DNA of 64,000 nucleotides, from assembly GCA_020205615.1 (NCBI GenBank), contig CM035165.1:25462950-25526949 (forward strand). The letters run 5' to 3'. This document shows positions 11,143 to 22,065 of the stretch, piece after piece. This DNA is from Panax quinquefolius. Taxonomy: Eukaryota; Streptophyta; Magnoliopsida; Apiales; Araliaceae. The position numbers and the translations under genes were made by a program. The notes beneath the pieces were generated by a model. The model ran no database searches and was not told where the DNA came from. It saw only the letters and a program-made list of their open reading frames with translations. How positions within the stretch are numbered: position 1 is the stretch's first letter; every line of letters begins with the position of its first letter.

Positions 11143-11637
11143 TTATTTTCCTTTCACAGGTACCGGCTTAGGACATAACATAGCCATTACATTGGCTGGC
11201 ACCTTTACGGGAGGTTGTGCGGACTCCGAGTTTGAGGGCGAAGCCAAACGCCACATGGTTAAAGTTGAGGGAATCTGCTGATGCTTATGAGGATTCCTGT
11301 GATTAGAGCTAGCAGAATAGCCTAGTCCAGCAGTTCCAGCTTGCCTGGTTAAACGAATTGGGTACTTGATACCCTGGCAATCTTTACCCAACCCTTGTCC
11401 CGGCTTATGACCCAACGACATCATTTCTTGAGTGGCCGACATTTCCTCGGCAGAAATCTTGGGTTCGGGCAATAGTGCTCCAATAGCATGGTATTGGGTG
11501 TTGCTTATTTCAAAGCATGAAAACCGATCGGGTTCCATATCCAAGATTGGCATTGATGAAGGGCATGTCTCGCGTCGAGGAACCTTTGGTTCGCCGTTAT
11601 TGATCGTGACTGTGCTATTGTTGATGATGTATTTCAA
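11143..11637 (-). pseudogene. OgreA protease-RT linker with G-patch-like motif
   Basis: A single 164-codon minus-strand frame. It contains LGHKPGQGLGKDCQGI followed by GTAGLGYSASS, which matches the glycine-rich G-patch-like segment found between protease and RT in Tat/Ogre polyproteins. G-patch motifs usually bind or activate RNA helicases; here that is inference only. The upstream part (GEPKVPRRETCPSSMP, FEISNTQYHAIGALLPEPK) fits the variable linker. It is one of the least damaged frames in this element. Confidence 0.65.
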
Positions 11638-11639
11638 CC

Positions 11640-12160
11640 GTTAGTGAAGAGTGGAGGGATCGCCTTGACCATATGAATCCATGGTCGTCCCAAGAGCAGG
11701 TTGTATCCCGAATCTATCTTGAGCACATGGAAAGATACGCAGAATGTGTGAGGACCAATTTCAATTGGCAGCTCAATTACTCTCGAACCGAAGTTACTGG
11801 CGAAGCTCCATCAAAAGCTTTGATTATAGTATGGCTACTCCGAATTCGGTTGAGATTGATGTTCATCTTCACCAAGGTAGCATATGGGCAGATATTCAAA
11901 GAGGAACCTCCATCTATTAAGACTCCAGCTACCATATATTCGGAGGACAAGACCGCAATGTGCAATGGTTTGCAATGACCGGTCCCTTCGGGCGGTATGT
12001 CATCATCAGTGAAGGATATCACATTGTTGTTGAAAATGTGATCAACCATATGTTGAAACTTTTCCGTGTCCACTGATGTTGGTAAATAGGCTTCTTCTAG
12101 AACCTTTAGCAAGACCCTCCGGTGATTTTCGGAGGTTAGGACCAAATCCAAAATTGATAT
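11640..12160 (-). pseudogene. OgreA aspartic protease
   Basis: The minus-strand frame 11777-12151 includes VISFTDDDIPPEGTGHCKPL, typical for the entry to the Tat protease, and the active-site motif LIDGGSSLNICP (catalytic Asp codon near 11912). The family form is usually DNGSS, so the Asn has become Gly here. After a frameshift near 11780, the flap and substrate region continues as YNLLLGRPWIHM (about 11680-11705), the LLGRPW motif near the end of the protease domain. The enzyme would cut the Gag-Pol polyprotein; this copy is broken by the shift and by stops near 11640. Confidence 0.75.
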
Positions 12161-12299
12161 TTATTGTGGAGCTTCTTTCAAGCTTAAAACCACCGCAGCT
12201 TCATTATGACCCACAGTGCGAAGGAATTTTTCAATCTTTTTCATGGGTATTTTCCCCTTTGATTTGGTGGTAGACTTCATCACCCATTGGGGGAGATAC

Positions 12300-12993
12300 A
12301 GTGGATTTTCCTTCGACATTGCGGCAGTTTTATTGAGGTGGATTCTTCACCTTCTCCATAATTCCACGGAACCTTGCGCAAGCTAACAATAGGATATTGT
12401 GCTCTGCATGGCAAGTTGATTGGCTCGGGAGCGGCCACTTTCAAAGGATTGTTGCCTCCCTTGATTTAAATTGTTGGTGATGTGAGTAATGTGTTAATCC
12501 CCTCAGTTTCAGTGGATATGACTGCTACCACACTTTTCCACTTAGCAGGGCCTGCATTCTCACTTGCACGTAACACAGTATTGTCGTCCGCTAAGCGCAG
12601 GACACCACTTTCGATCAGATTTTGAATAAGGTGGCGGAGTGCCCAAAGATTCTTCCGGTTGTTGACCATGAGATCGAAGTGATATTAAAATACTCCATCA
12701 GAGTTGTACCATCCTGAACGGGGGTTGATTGGAGGTAGAAGGGAACTGATCCTTCCTTCATTGATAAGCATATGAAGGATTTCCTCCATAGGTTGGCCCA
12801 GATAGGTGAATTCCCTTTTATTGGCGAAATCCCGACGGGCTTTGGCATTTGCTCTCTTCGTCACTTTGTCTTCCAGCATTTTATTTTCTGAAAGTGACGA
12901 GGGAATATTCATGATAAGAGGTAGAAGACTGGCATGCTCCTGGCTGATTAATTGACGAGTCACTTGATGCTGATAAGTCACCAGTTCCGCCAA
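12300..12993 (-). pseudogene. OgreA gag C-terminal module, second and degenerate copy
   Basis: Frame 12685-12993 contains REFTYLGQPMEEILHMLINE and LLPPINPRSGWYN, then an in-frame TAA. It continues as YHFDLMVNNRKNLWALRHLI and NLIESGVLRL in 12466-12669. This repeats the plan of the upstream module at 13003-13519: an FTPLG helix pair, PP linker, zinc knuckle, W-(A/T)-L-(R/K)-H helix. In this second copy the zinc ligands are gone (no C-X2-H, no GH, no C). A later VPWNYGEGE (about 12350-12380) matches a segment seen upstream of the protease in Tat gag. Confidence 0.6.
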
Positions 12994-13002
12994 TTGTTCA
13001 AT

Positions 13003-14601
13003 CTATTTGCAGAGAGCTTTCATCTTTCGTTCCATTGTGAGCTGGAACTTAGCATAATCCCATCTGTCATCACCGTCTTTGATGGTCTGGGAAGAATCAG
13101 AACTGAAGTTGGAACCCTGTCCACTGCTCCAATTAATCATGTTGACCTCTTCTTCTTTGTGTTGAGGAAGAGGGTTATCTTGAACATGAGACTGATCGGG
13201 TTTGGTGACTATGATCTCCCCGTTGTCTATTAGGTCCTGGATCTTGTGTTTCAAAGTCCAACAATCCTGAGTATCATGTCCAGGTGCCCCGGCATGATAA
13301 GCACATTTCCTAGCGAGATTGAAACCCCGTCCATTAGAAATCGGGTGGTGGCGTAAGATGCGTAATTTTCTTCTGTGTTGTCAAAAGATTAAGAATGTTC
13401 TCGAGGGTATCCCCTAAGGGTGTAAACACTCGATGGCATTTGACTTCTCCACCTTTTGGTACTAGAGGGTTTGCAGACTGTGCTGGAAAGGGAGTGTAGT
13501 TTCTCCTTTGAATAGGCATGTTTTTTCGCCTTTTTGCCCTCGCAGAGTCGTGGAAACATCTTCTTCTTTCTTTTTATGGACCCTACGGGGGTTGTTCTCA
13601 TAATTTCCAGATTGGATGTGATCAGAAATAACTTTGAGTGTAGCTAGGTCTTGAATCTTCCCTGACTTCAATCCCATCTCAGCCATCTCCCCATGTTTGA
13701 CCATTTCAGAAAATGGTTTGTCGATGCCGGCTAAAACTCTTTCATAGAAGGGAGCTTCTTGTATGTCTATGAAAGTCATGACCATTTCTGATTGTGTCAT
13801 GGCAGCACTAACTTGGGTAGCCAGGCGTCTCCACCTCTAGGCATACTCTCTGAAAGACTCGTTAGACTATTTCTTGATCTTGGTAATTTGATCTTGACCA
13901 GAGCCATCCGAGTTTGAAAAGTCGATTGAGTGAGGAAAGCATGTGCTAGCTCTTCCCAACTATAGATTTTGGAGTTATCTAATCTTGTGTACCACTTAAC
14001 CAAGCTTCTCAGTTAGACTCTTTTGGAACAATTGCATTCGAAAGTTATTCATCCTCCCGTGATAGGATCCAAGTTCTCCAATAAACACTTTTAAATGTGT
14101 GTAAGGATCTCCTAACCCGTCATATTTTTCAAAGTCAGGAGTTTTAAATTTTTCTGGGTAATGAACACCAGGAAAAATACACAGATCAGCATATGAAACA
14201 CTCCCGTGTGTTCCAATTCCTTTGATGGGGCGAAGGGTCTCTTCCATTTGGAGGACTTTCTTTTTGATGTCACCAGTGTCTGGATCTCCAGTGGGATGGG
14301 CAGCATCAAGAGTTTTGTTGGTCGTATCCAACTGTGGTTCAGGTATGGTAATGACCTGAATTCCTCCTTGTGTGGAGGATTCAGTATGTACGGATATTTT
14401 CTGACCCTATGTAGACTGGTGTAATTCTTTGAGTAGAACAGCCAAATCTATAATCTGTTTGCTTAATCCATCAAATTCTTTGCGAGAAACTAGATTAAGT
14501 TCAGTCTGGTCGGATGACGACATGATTGACTGTAGGCCTGTTACCTTTTTGGACTTTGACCGGGTAGTAGGTCCGATTGATTCCCTGCGAAAGACTGGCA
14601 T
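13003..14601 (-). pseudogene. OgreA gag
   Basis: Gag would form the particle that packages element RNA. From 14601 the minus strand starts MPVFRRESIGPTTRSKSKK. Frame 13996-14331 has the retrotransposon gag signature FKTPDFEKYDGLGDPYTHLK and GELGSYHGRMNNFRMQLFQK. Frame 13797-14003 continues with VKWYTRLDNSKIYSWEELAH, and 13462-13800 with PFYERVLAGIDKPFSEMV. A zinc-knuckle-like site KCAYHAGAPGHDTQDCW (C-X2-H-X6-H-X4-C, about 13258-13308) precedes the helix LKHKIQDLIDNGEI in 13003-13254. At least four breaks are present, including a stop at about 14407 and a frameshift near 13998. Confidence 0.82.
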
Positions 14602-15272
14602 AATTTAGTCTTTAGGGAATGTATATAATAACATGCTATGTGATGTGTCCATTTTAGGAATTTTATCCTGCACAACGGATGTCAGCTGTTTGTAGCATGT
14701 ATGTGTACACATTTCTTCATATTTCTTATTACATTGAGATAGATATGGAATGAAATTACAAGTAATTGTGTTTTACAAGTAGTTGAAACGAGAGCATGAA
14801 GAGACTTTCCTCCGTTTTGGGTTTATCAGAGGCTGACCTATCTTAGGTTACTCTCGTGACTTTTTGGCATGAAGGTTCCCAAATCATCGCAATCTACTAG
14901 ACGGGAAGTTAATCCGGTCTTTCAACTGGAGCGAATTTGGGTGGTGACTTTCCTGAGCCTCGGAGAATCAAGCTTCTCACGAGTCCAGTAATCAAACACC
15001 GACGGGATAGCCTCCTGGTGAAGGGACCACACAACATACATTCACATACATCGAGTCTCACCGTATGAAAATGATTACATGTGTGAAGCACTAATATCAC
15101 AAGTAGATATGGTGCGAAGCACTAATATCATAAAGCATTTTATAGTGCGAAGCACTAAATAAGGAAATGCATTCGTACACATTCATCAAAATATAAATGC
15201 AACATCCACACACAAGCAGATAACAGTTTTTTTGAAAAGATTATGATAGCGGCTTAAGTCGTCTTACTGGAG
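14602..15272 (-). other. OgreA 5' leader
   Basis: A non-coding stretch between the primer-binding site and gag. I see no convincing ORF on the minus strand. Three copies of a GAAGCACTAA(T/A) motif lie at about 15083-15160, spaced roughly 30-35 bp. Nothing else is recognised. Confidence 0.5.
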
Positions 15273-15290
15273 TCCCCAGCAGAGCCGCCA
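15273..15290 (-). other. OgreA primer-binding site
   Basis: On the minus strand, two bases after the LTR end, the sequence TGGCGGCTCTGCTGGGGA fits a tRNA 3'-end complement of the kind seen in Tat/Ogre elements. The priming tRNA was not identified. Confidence 0.7.
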
Positions 15291-16189
15291 CCTGTCGACG
15301 TCGGGATTTTTGGGTGTCCCTTTCCGTTACTTGTTCTTTGGTGTTCTCATTTTTAGGTGAGATTTGTTTGAAAAAACAAGTGAAAAAGGTCCGACATGTA
15401 TAATGTCGATGATGGGACTGTTAAGAGTCGCCAGTTGGTTTTTTAAATGGTTGTACCAACACAACCAAGAAAAGGTTTGCACATTGACCCAGTGATGTGA
15501 CACTGATATACGGGTCGGTAAAACCGAGATTCGTTTAGGGTCCGGGGACTTGGTTATGCGGGGGGAAGGTGTTAGGCACCCCCCAACATCCGTGTTACCA
15601 CGGTGACCGCCTCTTTTCAAGAAACTATTATCTGAGTGTGTGTGTGTGTGTGTGTGTATGTGTGTGTGTATATGTGTATGGGTCAATGTGCTGTTATATG
15701 GAAGTTGTGTGAGGCCTCGTTCGAACCTATATACACAGGATTTGAATTTATGTAAAAATTCAGTTTTTAACAAGATATGGCAGTGATGTTTTATAAGAGA
15801 GGTTTTTTCAAACCCTGATGCTCAATAGGAATTGAGACCTTTTACACTCCCATTTTTATTAAGTGAGCAGCTGAATTGATTTTATTGGACGGATGCGAGG
15901 CATCCGTACGAAAATAATATACACAAATAATGCCGACTTCCTCGTGGGTATGAAAACCATCTAAGGAAATTCAGACATCGCAGAATAATTTACAAGCTGC
16001 TTACAGCTGAAAATGTCCATCACGGGAAACCGAATCTAGATTCAATGGGATGAATTTGTGATCACATGATTCCTAGGCTCACAAAATACTGCAGTTTATA
16101 TGAAAGTAGTAAGCATGTATATATATAAAAGCTGTAAATATATATACAGACAAGATCGCCAATCACGAAGCACCTCCATGGGGGATCAA

Positions 16190-16723
16190 AAATGTAAATA
16201 AAGCTGTTAAAAGCTATCAACCACCACGGAGGAAACTCCAAGCGGGGATGAGAATGTAAATAAAGTCAGAATACGGCCAATCGCCACGTAAGTAAACTCA
16301 AAAGCAGGCGAAGTGTAAAGAAAGTCATAAAAGCGATCAACCACCACGTAAGTAAACTCTGTGTGGGACAAAATATGTATATATATATATAAAAGCAATA
16401 AACGCATATTGGATGTAAAATCTGTGCTCATCGTAATGAGTTCGACCACGATTCATATATATAAGTTTATATATATATATATATAAAAGCAAAAAACACA
16501 CCAGGATATAAAATCCGGTGCTCATCGAATGTAATCCGACCACAGTTCATATATATAAATATATATATATATATATAAAAGCGAGTAAACGCACTGCATC
16601 AAGTTCAGGCTCATCGAACAAAGTCCGACACACACGGTTGATATATATAAGTATATATATATAAGCGGATAGTAACGCACTGCACTAAAGTTCAGGCTCA
16701 TCGAACAAAGTCCGACACACGGT

Positions 16724-16765
<42 letters not shown>

Positions 16766-16860
16766 GCGAAGAACGCTCGGGCATCAAGTTCAGGCTCAAT
16801 CGAGGCATAACTCGATAATGTAAGTCAATATATACGTAAATATATATAATATATATATAT
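16190..16860. repeat. degenerate tandem repeats with TA microsatellites in OgreA LTR
   Basis: Units of roughly 60-110 bp share the frame AAAGCGAT(A/C)AAC...CACGTAAGTAAACTC on the left and AAAGCGAGTAACGCACTGCAT...TCATCGAACAAAGTCCGAC on the right. They are separated by TATATA runs that differ in length (longest at about 16724-16761). About eight units are visible, evidently expanded around the TA tracts. Confidence 0.7.
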
Positions 16861-17173
16861 ATACAGACTGAAATGAAACCACGGACCGAAGTCCGGGCAA
16901 AAGCAAGCAACACGACTCTCAACATGTAGAAGGGTGTGTGCAAAGATGAAGAGAAAGACTCTAAAGTGTGTGAGAAGGCTTTACACCGATCGCTAAAAAA
17001 GGCTTCTATATCTTTAGAGTGGGTAAACACTGGGATTTTGTGGGTACAAAAGAGGCTATATATGAGCTCACAGGTGTTTAAAAGTGGGAAAATACACTGT
17101 ATGTCGAGTGTAGAGCAAATTGTGCAGGGTTTCCCCGTCTTTTTTCTCATAAAAATCAGCACCCCAAGCCCTC

Positions 17174-17181
17174 TATTTATA
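17174..17181 (-). promoter_or_regulatory. TATA box of OgreA LTR
   Basis: The minus strand reads CCTATAAATAGAGGG. The R region and transcription start would lie about 30 bp further left, near 17143. The call rests on motif and position within the LTR. Confidence 0.6.
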
Positions 17182-18129
17182 GGCATATTAGCCGCATGTG
17201 TACCTTCGGCTGAGCCGCATGTGTACCTACGGTTGAGCCGCAGGTGTACTAGAGGTAACCCAGGTTGGCCGGGTTTGTTGGTTCGGGTCGTCTCGGCACG
17301 TGCACTCGAACCTTGTAATGTCCACTCGGATTTTCAGAAGTACAATCCGGGCATCCGTTTGAGGTATACAGGACCTATTTCGGACCGCCATTGTCGAGAG
17401 TTTGTACGATGGCATGGGACTAGAGTTTGTACGAAGTCTTTGAAGATGGGACGGTGCCCTCCGGTCTTCAAGCTTCAACTTTCATCCGTTACCTCGTACA
17501 ATAGCCACTCGGGATTGGTTAGCCTTGTGGGACATTGTCGCGTAGAGGTGTTAAGACGACGTGGCGTGGCATCATTTTTGGTCAGATGACGATGTTGCCC
17601 TTCACCGGTGTTATCCCTGGATTGGGCTGATAAAGCAGACGTTGCTCAGACTTCGCTGAGATTGGACTGCTGCAATTGTTGAAGGTCCTCATTGTCATCT
17701 TTGAGGTGTGCCTGCCTCCCCGATGTTTATTGCTGGGCTGATACAGTGCATCTCGTTTTGAGCGCCGAGATCGAAGCTGGATGCATTTGAAACAAGCATT
17801 TTCGGGGTTATCGCCGAAACTGCATTCCTTGGGGTTATCACCAAGGTTAGTGGCTATTCCCATGGTTGGGACTGAGACTGGATACCTCGGGGTCATCTCC
17901 GAGATTAATCAGTCTTCTCCGGTGTGTGTTCCAGATTGATCTCGCAGCCTCGGGGTTACATCCGAGGTTGGATTTGTTACTCTCTGCATTAACATCCGGG
18001 GTTGATCTTTGAACTTCCTAGTAGTATCCGGTATGGATTTGGATTTTCTTTCGTGGTTCTTTCTTAAAGATTTAATGTCCTCCCGCAATGTTAGTAATAA
18101 AGTAGTCTGTAAAATTTTGAGTGTCTACA

Positions 18130-18380
18130 ACTAGTGTGTCCTACCTAAGCTTATTTGTTGGTCGGTCATAATATCGGGATATTATGTGATATGTTAATTT
18201 GTTCAATTAACCCTTGTTTTGAAGTTGTATTCTAGAATGATATCTCAAATACGTGAGATGAGCAAATGGAGAAATCATGATGAGCGGGAAGATGGAATCG
18301 AAATGAAAGCAAGGTATTCTCAACTCCTTGAAATACTGTGCACGTAAATTTCGGGGACGAAATTTCATAAGGAGGGAGAT
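18130..18380 (+). mobile_element. Tekay internal-region stub between OgreA and LTR1
   Basis: The first 130 bases (CTAGTGTGTCC...CAATTAACCCTTGTTTTG...GAGATGAGCAAATGGAG) resemble the start of the internal region at 22258 (TAGTATGTCAAATAACCCTTATTTTG...GAGATGAGCAATGGAG). The last 30 bases (ATTTCGGGGACGAAATTTC, then AAGGAGGGAGAT) are the polypurine end that precedes a Tekay 3' LTR. So this is an internal region with nearly everything deleted. OgreA appears to have inserted at its left edge, which puts an earlier Tekay LTR outside the window. Confidence 0.65.
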
Positions 18381-19605
18381 TGTAAGACCTCGAATTTTAT
18401 GAAATAAAAGTATTCAATTTTTCTTATAATTACTATTCAAGTAAATGGTTAAATTGATAAAAAGCAAAGTTAAGGGTGATATATGAAATTTTTTTCAAAA
18501 TAAGCAAGTGGCTATAAAATACTTATTGTTGTCGGGGAATATTCGTTTGGTCGTGGAATATTCTTCTTGTCGGGAATATCCGCATTCGACGCATTTGGTA
18601 GATCATTTCAGGGGCCCCATAATGTAATAACCGTCCGATGAAGATAACGACAAAATTGAGTTTTTATAAATAAATACAGTAGTTGTTACCTGATTAACTT
18701 GTTGGAATACTCTTGGTTAAAATACAAGAATATGTCTGGCGTGGTTGCATAAAGAGCACACGATATTGTACAGTATTGTTGAATTATTGATCCTTACGTA
18801 AGAATGCACTACTCAATAATTGTTACAGTATTTACTGTTCAATATTTTATTGATTCAATAATTGTTGCGTTGATATTTTATATTATTGTTGTTTCAATAA
18901 TTGTTACTGCACTGTATTTCCCATTATCAGATCAATAATTCATATTATTTGAATAATATTATTAGATAGCATTATTGGCAATGTCTAGAAAGTTCATCAA
19001 GGAGAGGTTTGGTCACCTAATTGATCGTGAAGAAGGAGAAATCCTTATCTGAAAAGCCCCCTCTTTCACAGGAACCGCTCTGGTTGTCATTGTTGCGATT
19101 CTGTAATATTATTTATGAATAATTAATTATTGATTTATATGATAAGAAAATATTTATTTGATGCGGATATAAATGATGGATTTATTTATGTGGTTATAAA
19201 TGAAAGAATTAATGTTGAGGTGTTGTATCAGTATTTTGTTGGATTGGAGGTATTAAAAGATCAAATTGGTGTTCTTAAAGCTCTATTGCGTGAGTTATAA
19301 TTTTAATTCGACCGTTGGATCGTTGTGATTTTTGGATATGTTATACATATATAAGTTGACTATATGTCCACAAATTTTGAACCTTTAAAAATGAACGTAT
19401 AATTTGTTATGAATTTTAAGAGGTGACTGATTCGAAAATTAGGTTTATAAATGATTTTGGTGGAAAATTCAAGAATTGAGTGGGCCCCACTTATGGTTGG
19501 TGAAGAAATGTGCTGAATTTTATTTCAAATGTGGTGGGTGGCAATAGTAGCAGGTAAAGCCATAAGGTAGCAGGTCAAGTCTGCTTCGGCGTGCTAACGT
19601 TTTCC

Positions 19606-19613
19606 TATAAATA
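19606..19613 (+). promoter_or_regulatory. TATA box of Tekay LTR1
   Basis: CCTATAAATAGAGGACTAAG lies 37-70 bp upstream of a CTTTCTCTCTTTCTC stretch, the same arrangement as in the other Tekay LTRs. Confidence 0.6.
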
Positions 19614-20519
19614 GAGGACTAAGTTAGAATTGAAAATCACACCAGAAACATAAGCTTTCTCTCTTTCTCTCTCTATATTATCGAGTGTATTTTGTGAGTA
19701 TTTAGATACTTTGTGAGTTTCTATTTATCAGTGCAAGTTTCCTTCAGCCTTATACCGATATTCCAGTCAGAAATACTGTTCTTTTAAGGTAAGGGATTGT
19801 AAGGGTTGTTATGTTTTTCAGTTTCGTAATTTTTCTGACCTTCAAAAATTTTGGAAAAATTTAAAATGATAATTTAAAGAGTTTTCTAGATTGTGTCCAA
19901 AAATGGCGATTTTTGGATGTATAGATTAGGAGTTATGAATTTTATGAGAAAAGACTATTTTAAAAGTAAACCCTTATAACTTCTTGTGGTTAACTCCAAA
20001 ATTGGTGAAATTTTTATTGGGAGTACATGTATATGATAGAAGTATACTCTGTAAATTTCGGAATTTTTGGACTACAGTACAGTTTATGATAAATGTCTAA
20101 ATATTCGGCTGTTTTGGCCATATGAAAAATAGTTAATGAATTTTAAAAATTCTGAGAAAAATATAGGTTCAATATGGAACTATATTCTGCTAAATCCCAG
20201 AAAAGAAAATTTGTTTGTACTGATTTGGTATTTTTCATGAAAATAGACTAGTTATGAGTAAATAAATTAAATATATTATGTGAAGTAAGAAAACTGGAAA
20301 ATAGGATTTTTATGGCTTGATAATCCTATATAAGGTATATGCAGATTTTTGATGGGAGTTTTGGTTGTTGGTGATGAAAACTTATGAGTTTGGCATTTTA
20401 GGATGATTAAATGCATTATTTAGTAAAGTGTAAATAATTAAAATAAATTGTTTATAAGTTTAAGAAATGTTATTCTTTTAATATCATTATACCGAAATAT
20501 TGGTATGAATTTTATTGTG

Positions 20520-20610
20520 GAATTTCTACCTTTTTTATGTCGGGATTACTATTCATGGGTTACTATTCATGAGTTATTATTCACGAGTTACTATTCACAA
20601 TAAAAGTGGT
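20520..20610. repeat. TTACTATTCA(C/T)G minisatellite in LTR1
   Basis: Four to five units of about 13 bp, G(G/A)TTACTATTCA(T/C)GA. The same motif recurs in LTR2 (25441-25495 and 25730-25775) and solo LTR B (30605-30795) with different copy numbers. Confidence 0.7.
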
Positions 20611-20949
20611 TTCTTTTTCTGATCAAATTATCGTTGATTTATGAATCTTACTCTTGAGATTAAATCTATCTGTTGATTATATTATTTTTATTATCATATA
20701 TAACATTTTTATAACCCTAATGATGATATTTCCCTTTGACTTGAGTATAAAGATGGGTAGATTATTGGTATGATCGTGACTTTGGGTTCTCTTTGGCCAG
20801 TAGTGCAAAAATGAATTATTGATAGGTATGATCATGACCATTGAATTTATAATTGAATATCTTTAGCTTAAGTGCAAAGGTGAATTGATCAACATGGTTA
20901 TAATTATTATTTATATAAATTCTGAAATGATTATGTATTTATTTGAGAT

Positions 20950-21120
20950 ATTAATATCTTTGGCTTGTAGTGCAAAAATGAATTATTGATGAATATCTTT
21001 GGCCTGTAGTGCAAAGATGAATTATTGTGGAATATCTTTGGCCTGTAGTGCAAAGATGAAATGATAATGAATATCTTTGGCATGTAGTGCAAAGATGAAT
21101 TTATTAGTATGATTATAAAC
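20950..21120. repeat. 38-bp tandem repeats in LTR1
   Basis: Units GAATATCTTTGGC(C/A)TGTAG plus TGCAAAGATGAATTATTG occur four times in a row. Related units with a longer spacer occur in solo LTR B at about 31031-31290, and single or scattered copies lie in solo LTR A and LTR2. Confidence 0.7.
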
Positions 21121-21615
21121 AGGAACTGTGATTTGGTATAACCATGATCTTTGATGTTTCAGGTAAAGACAGGTGATGAAAATTATCTTCGTTCTGGGTG
21201 CGAAAAGGAATTTTAGAATCACAATTATGATTATGAGTTATTCATATGAGTGTGGAAAGGAACTATTAATTGATGTTACAGGGATAAAACATTGTTAGTG
21301 GACTTTTAACGTGGAGAAGATAATAGACTTTATAGTCTATTTGACTCTTCTAATGGATTGCTCGTTCCGCTGCAACTATGGTTGAAAAGTTTTATCATCT
21401 ACTATATGTTCTAAATCTCGATTTATTATCGATGAAGGCTATTGATAATTTAATTATCTTTAGTCATGATATTCTTTATCGAAGCTATTTCTCGCTCACC
21501 CTTTTGCTTCACAATTCCTTTCGTGTGATAAGAGTATAGCCGGGTCGAGCGGGGATAATGAGGAATAGAACAAGTGGTCTCTAGTCGTGGAGGTTCTCCT
21601 AAACAAAGATAAAAA

Positions 21616-22065
21616 GTGTGTTGTATACATCATTTAGTAGTTATATTTGGTGAATCATATAGGGTGAGGCGAACCCAACGTTGGAAGGGTGTTTTGCCAC
21701 TATCATATAAGATGTCTAATGACATACAACCTCGTGTTATCATAAGACAAGGTTGCGCACATCCACATGCTGAGTATATCTACGAGCACTACCTATATGA
21801 TCTTGGAGTTTATTTGAAATTTAATTTTCAACTGGAGACAGTGGAGATAGTTATATGTTAAGAGAAGACTCACAATTGGAAAGAACATGATATTAATCTT
21901 CTCGTTTTTCTTTGGGGTCTATTGGGTCAACCAAGGATAATTCTGTGGACATATGATATCTATCATAACCAAGACGCGTGGCCTCCCATGTACGAAGGTT
22001 TCCTTGAGCACTTCCCAAAGATTCTAATTTCTAAAACAGTTTTTGACTATACCTTTATGTAAGGT
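21616..22065 (+). pseudogene. unrecognised coding-like segment inside Tekay LTR1
   Basis: A plus-strand frame runs from 21616 to a TAA at 21859-21861 and then, in the same frame, on to a TAA at about 22063: roughly 148 codons with a single internal stop. Pieces are GVLPLSYKMSNDIQPRVIIR, AHPHAEYIYEHYLYDLGVYL and, after the stop, HDINLLVFLWGLLGQPRI and QDAWPPMYEGFLEHFPKIL. The final ATG sits before GTAAGG, which could be a splice donor. The segment is missing from solo LTRs A and B and from LTR2, so it is an insertion, perhaps a captured host exon. I do not recognise the protein and assign no function. Confidence 0.4.

Larger units (their letters stand above)
1..18129 (-). mobile_element. OgreA: Tat/Ogre-lineage Ty3/gypsy retrotransposon, left end outside window
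   Basis: A very long LTR retrotransposon read right to left. Seen in order on the minus strand: a 5' LTR starting TGTAGACACTC and ending GTCGACA (15293-18129), a primer-binding site, gag, protease, RT, two RNase H domains, integrase, a repeat-rich spacer, then plus-strand additional coding matter up to the left edge. Two RNase H domains and an antisense extra ORF between pol and the 3' LTR are known traits of the Tat lineage. The 3' LTR must lie left of base 1, so the element exceeds 15.6 kb without the 2.4-kb solo LTR nested in it. Every coding domain has stops or frameshifts, so it is a dead copy. The flank beside the 5' LTR is ACTAG; its partner duplication is outside the window. Confidence 0.85.
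15293..18129 (-). repeat. OgreA 5' LTR
   Basis: A 2837-bp LTR in minus orientation, beginning TGTAGACACTC at 18129 and ending CGTCGACA at 15293. It carries a TATA box on the minus strand (17174-17181) and a long array of degenerate repeats with TA microsatellites (16190-16860). A TG/TA microsatellite lies at 15637-15680. The open frame at 16936-17589 on the plus strand is LTR sequence read in an arbitrary frame and is not called as a gene. Confidence 0.85.

Noticed and set aside
15327..15773. 148-codon minus-strand frame with Thr-His repeats
   Set aside because: The Thr/His run is a translated CA/TG microsatellite within the LTR.
16936..17589. 217-codon plus-strand open frame
   Set aside because: It lies entirely inside the OgreA LTR, crosses its TATA box in antisense, and has no recognisable domain; open by chance in a moderately GC-rich LTR.
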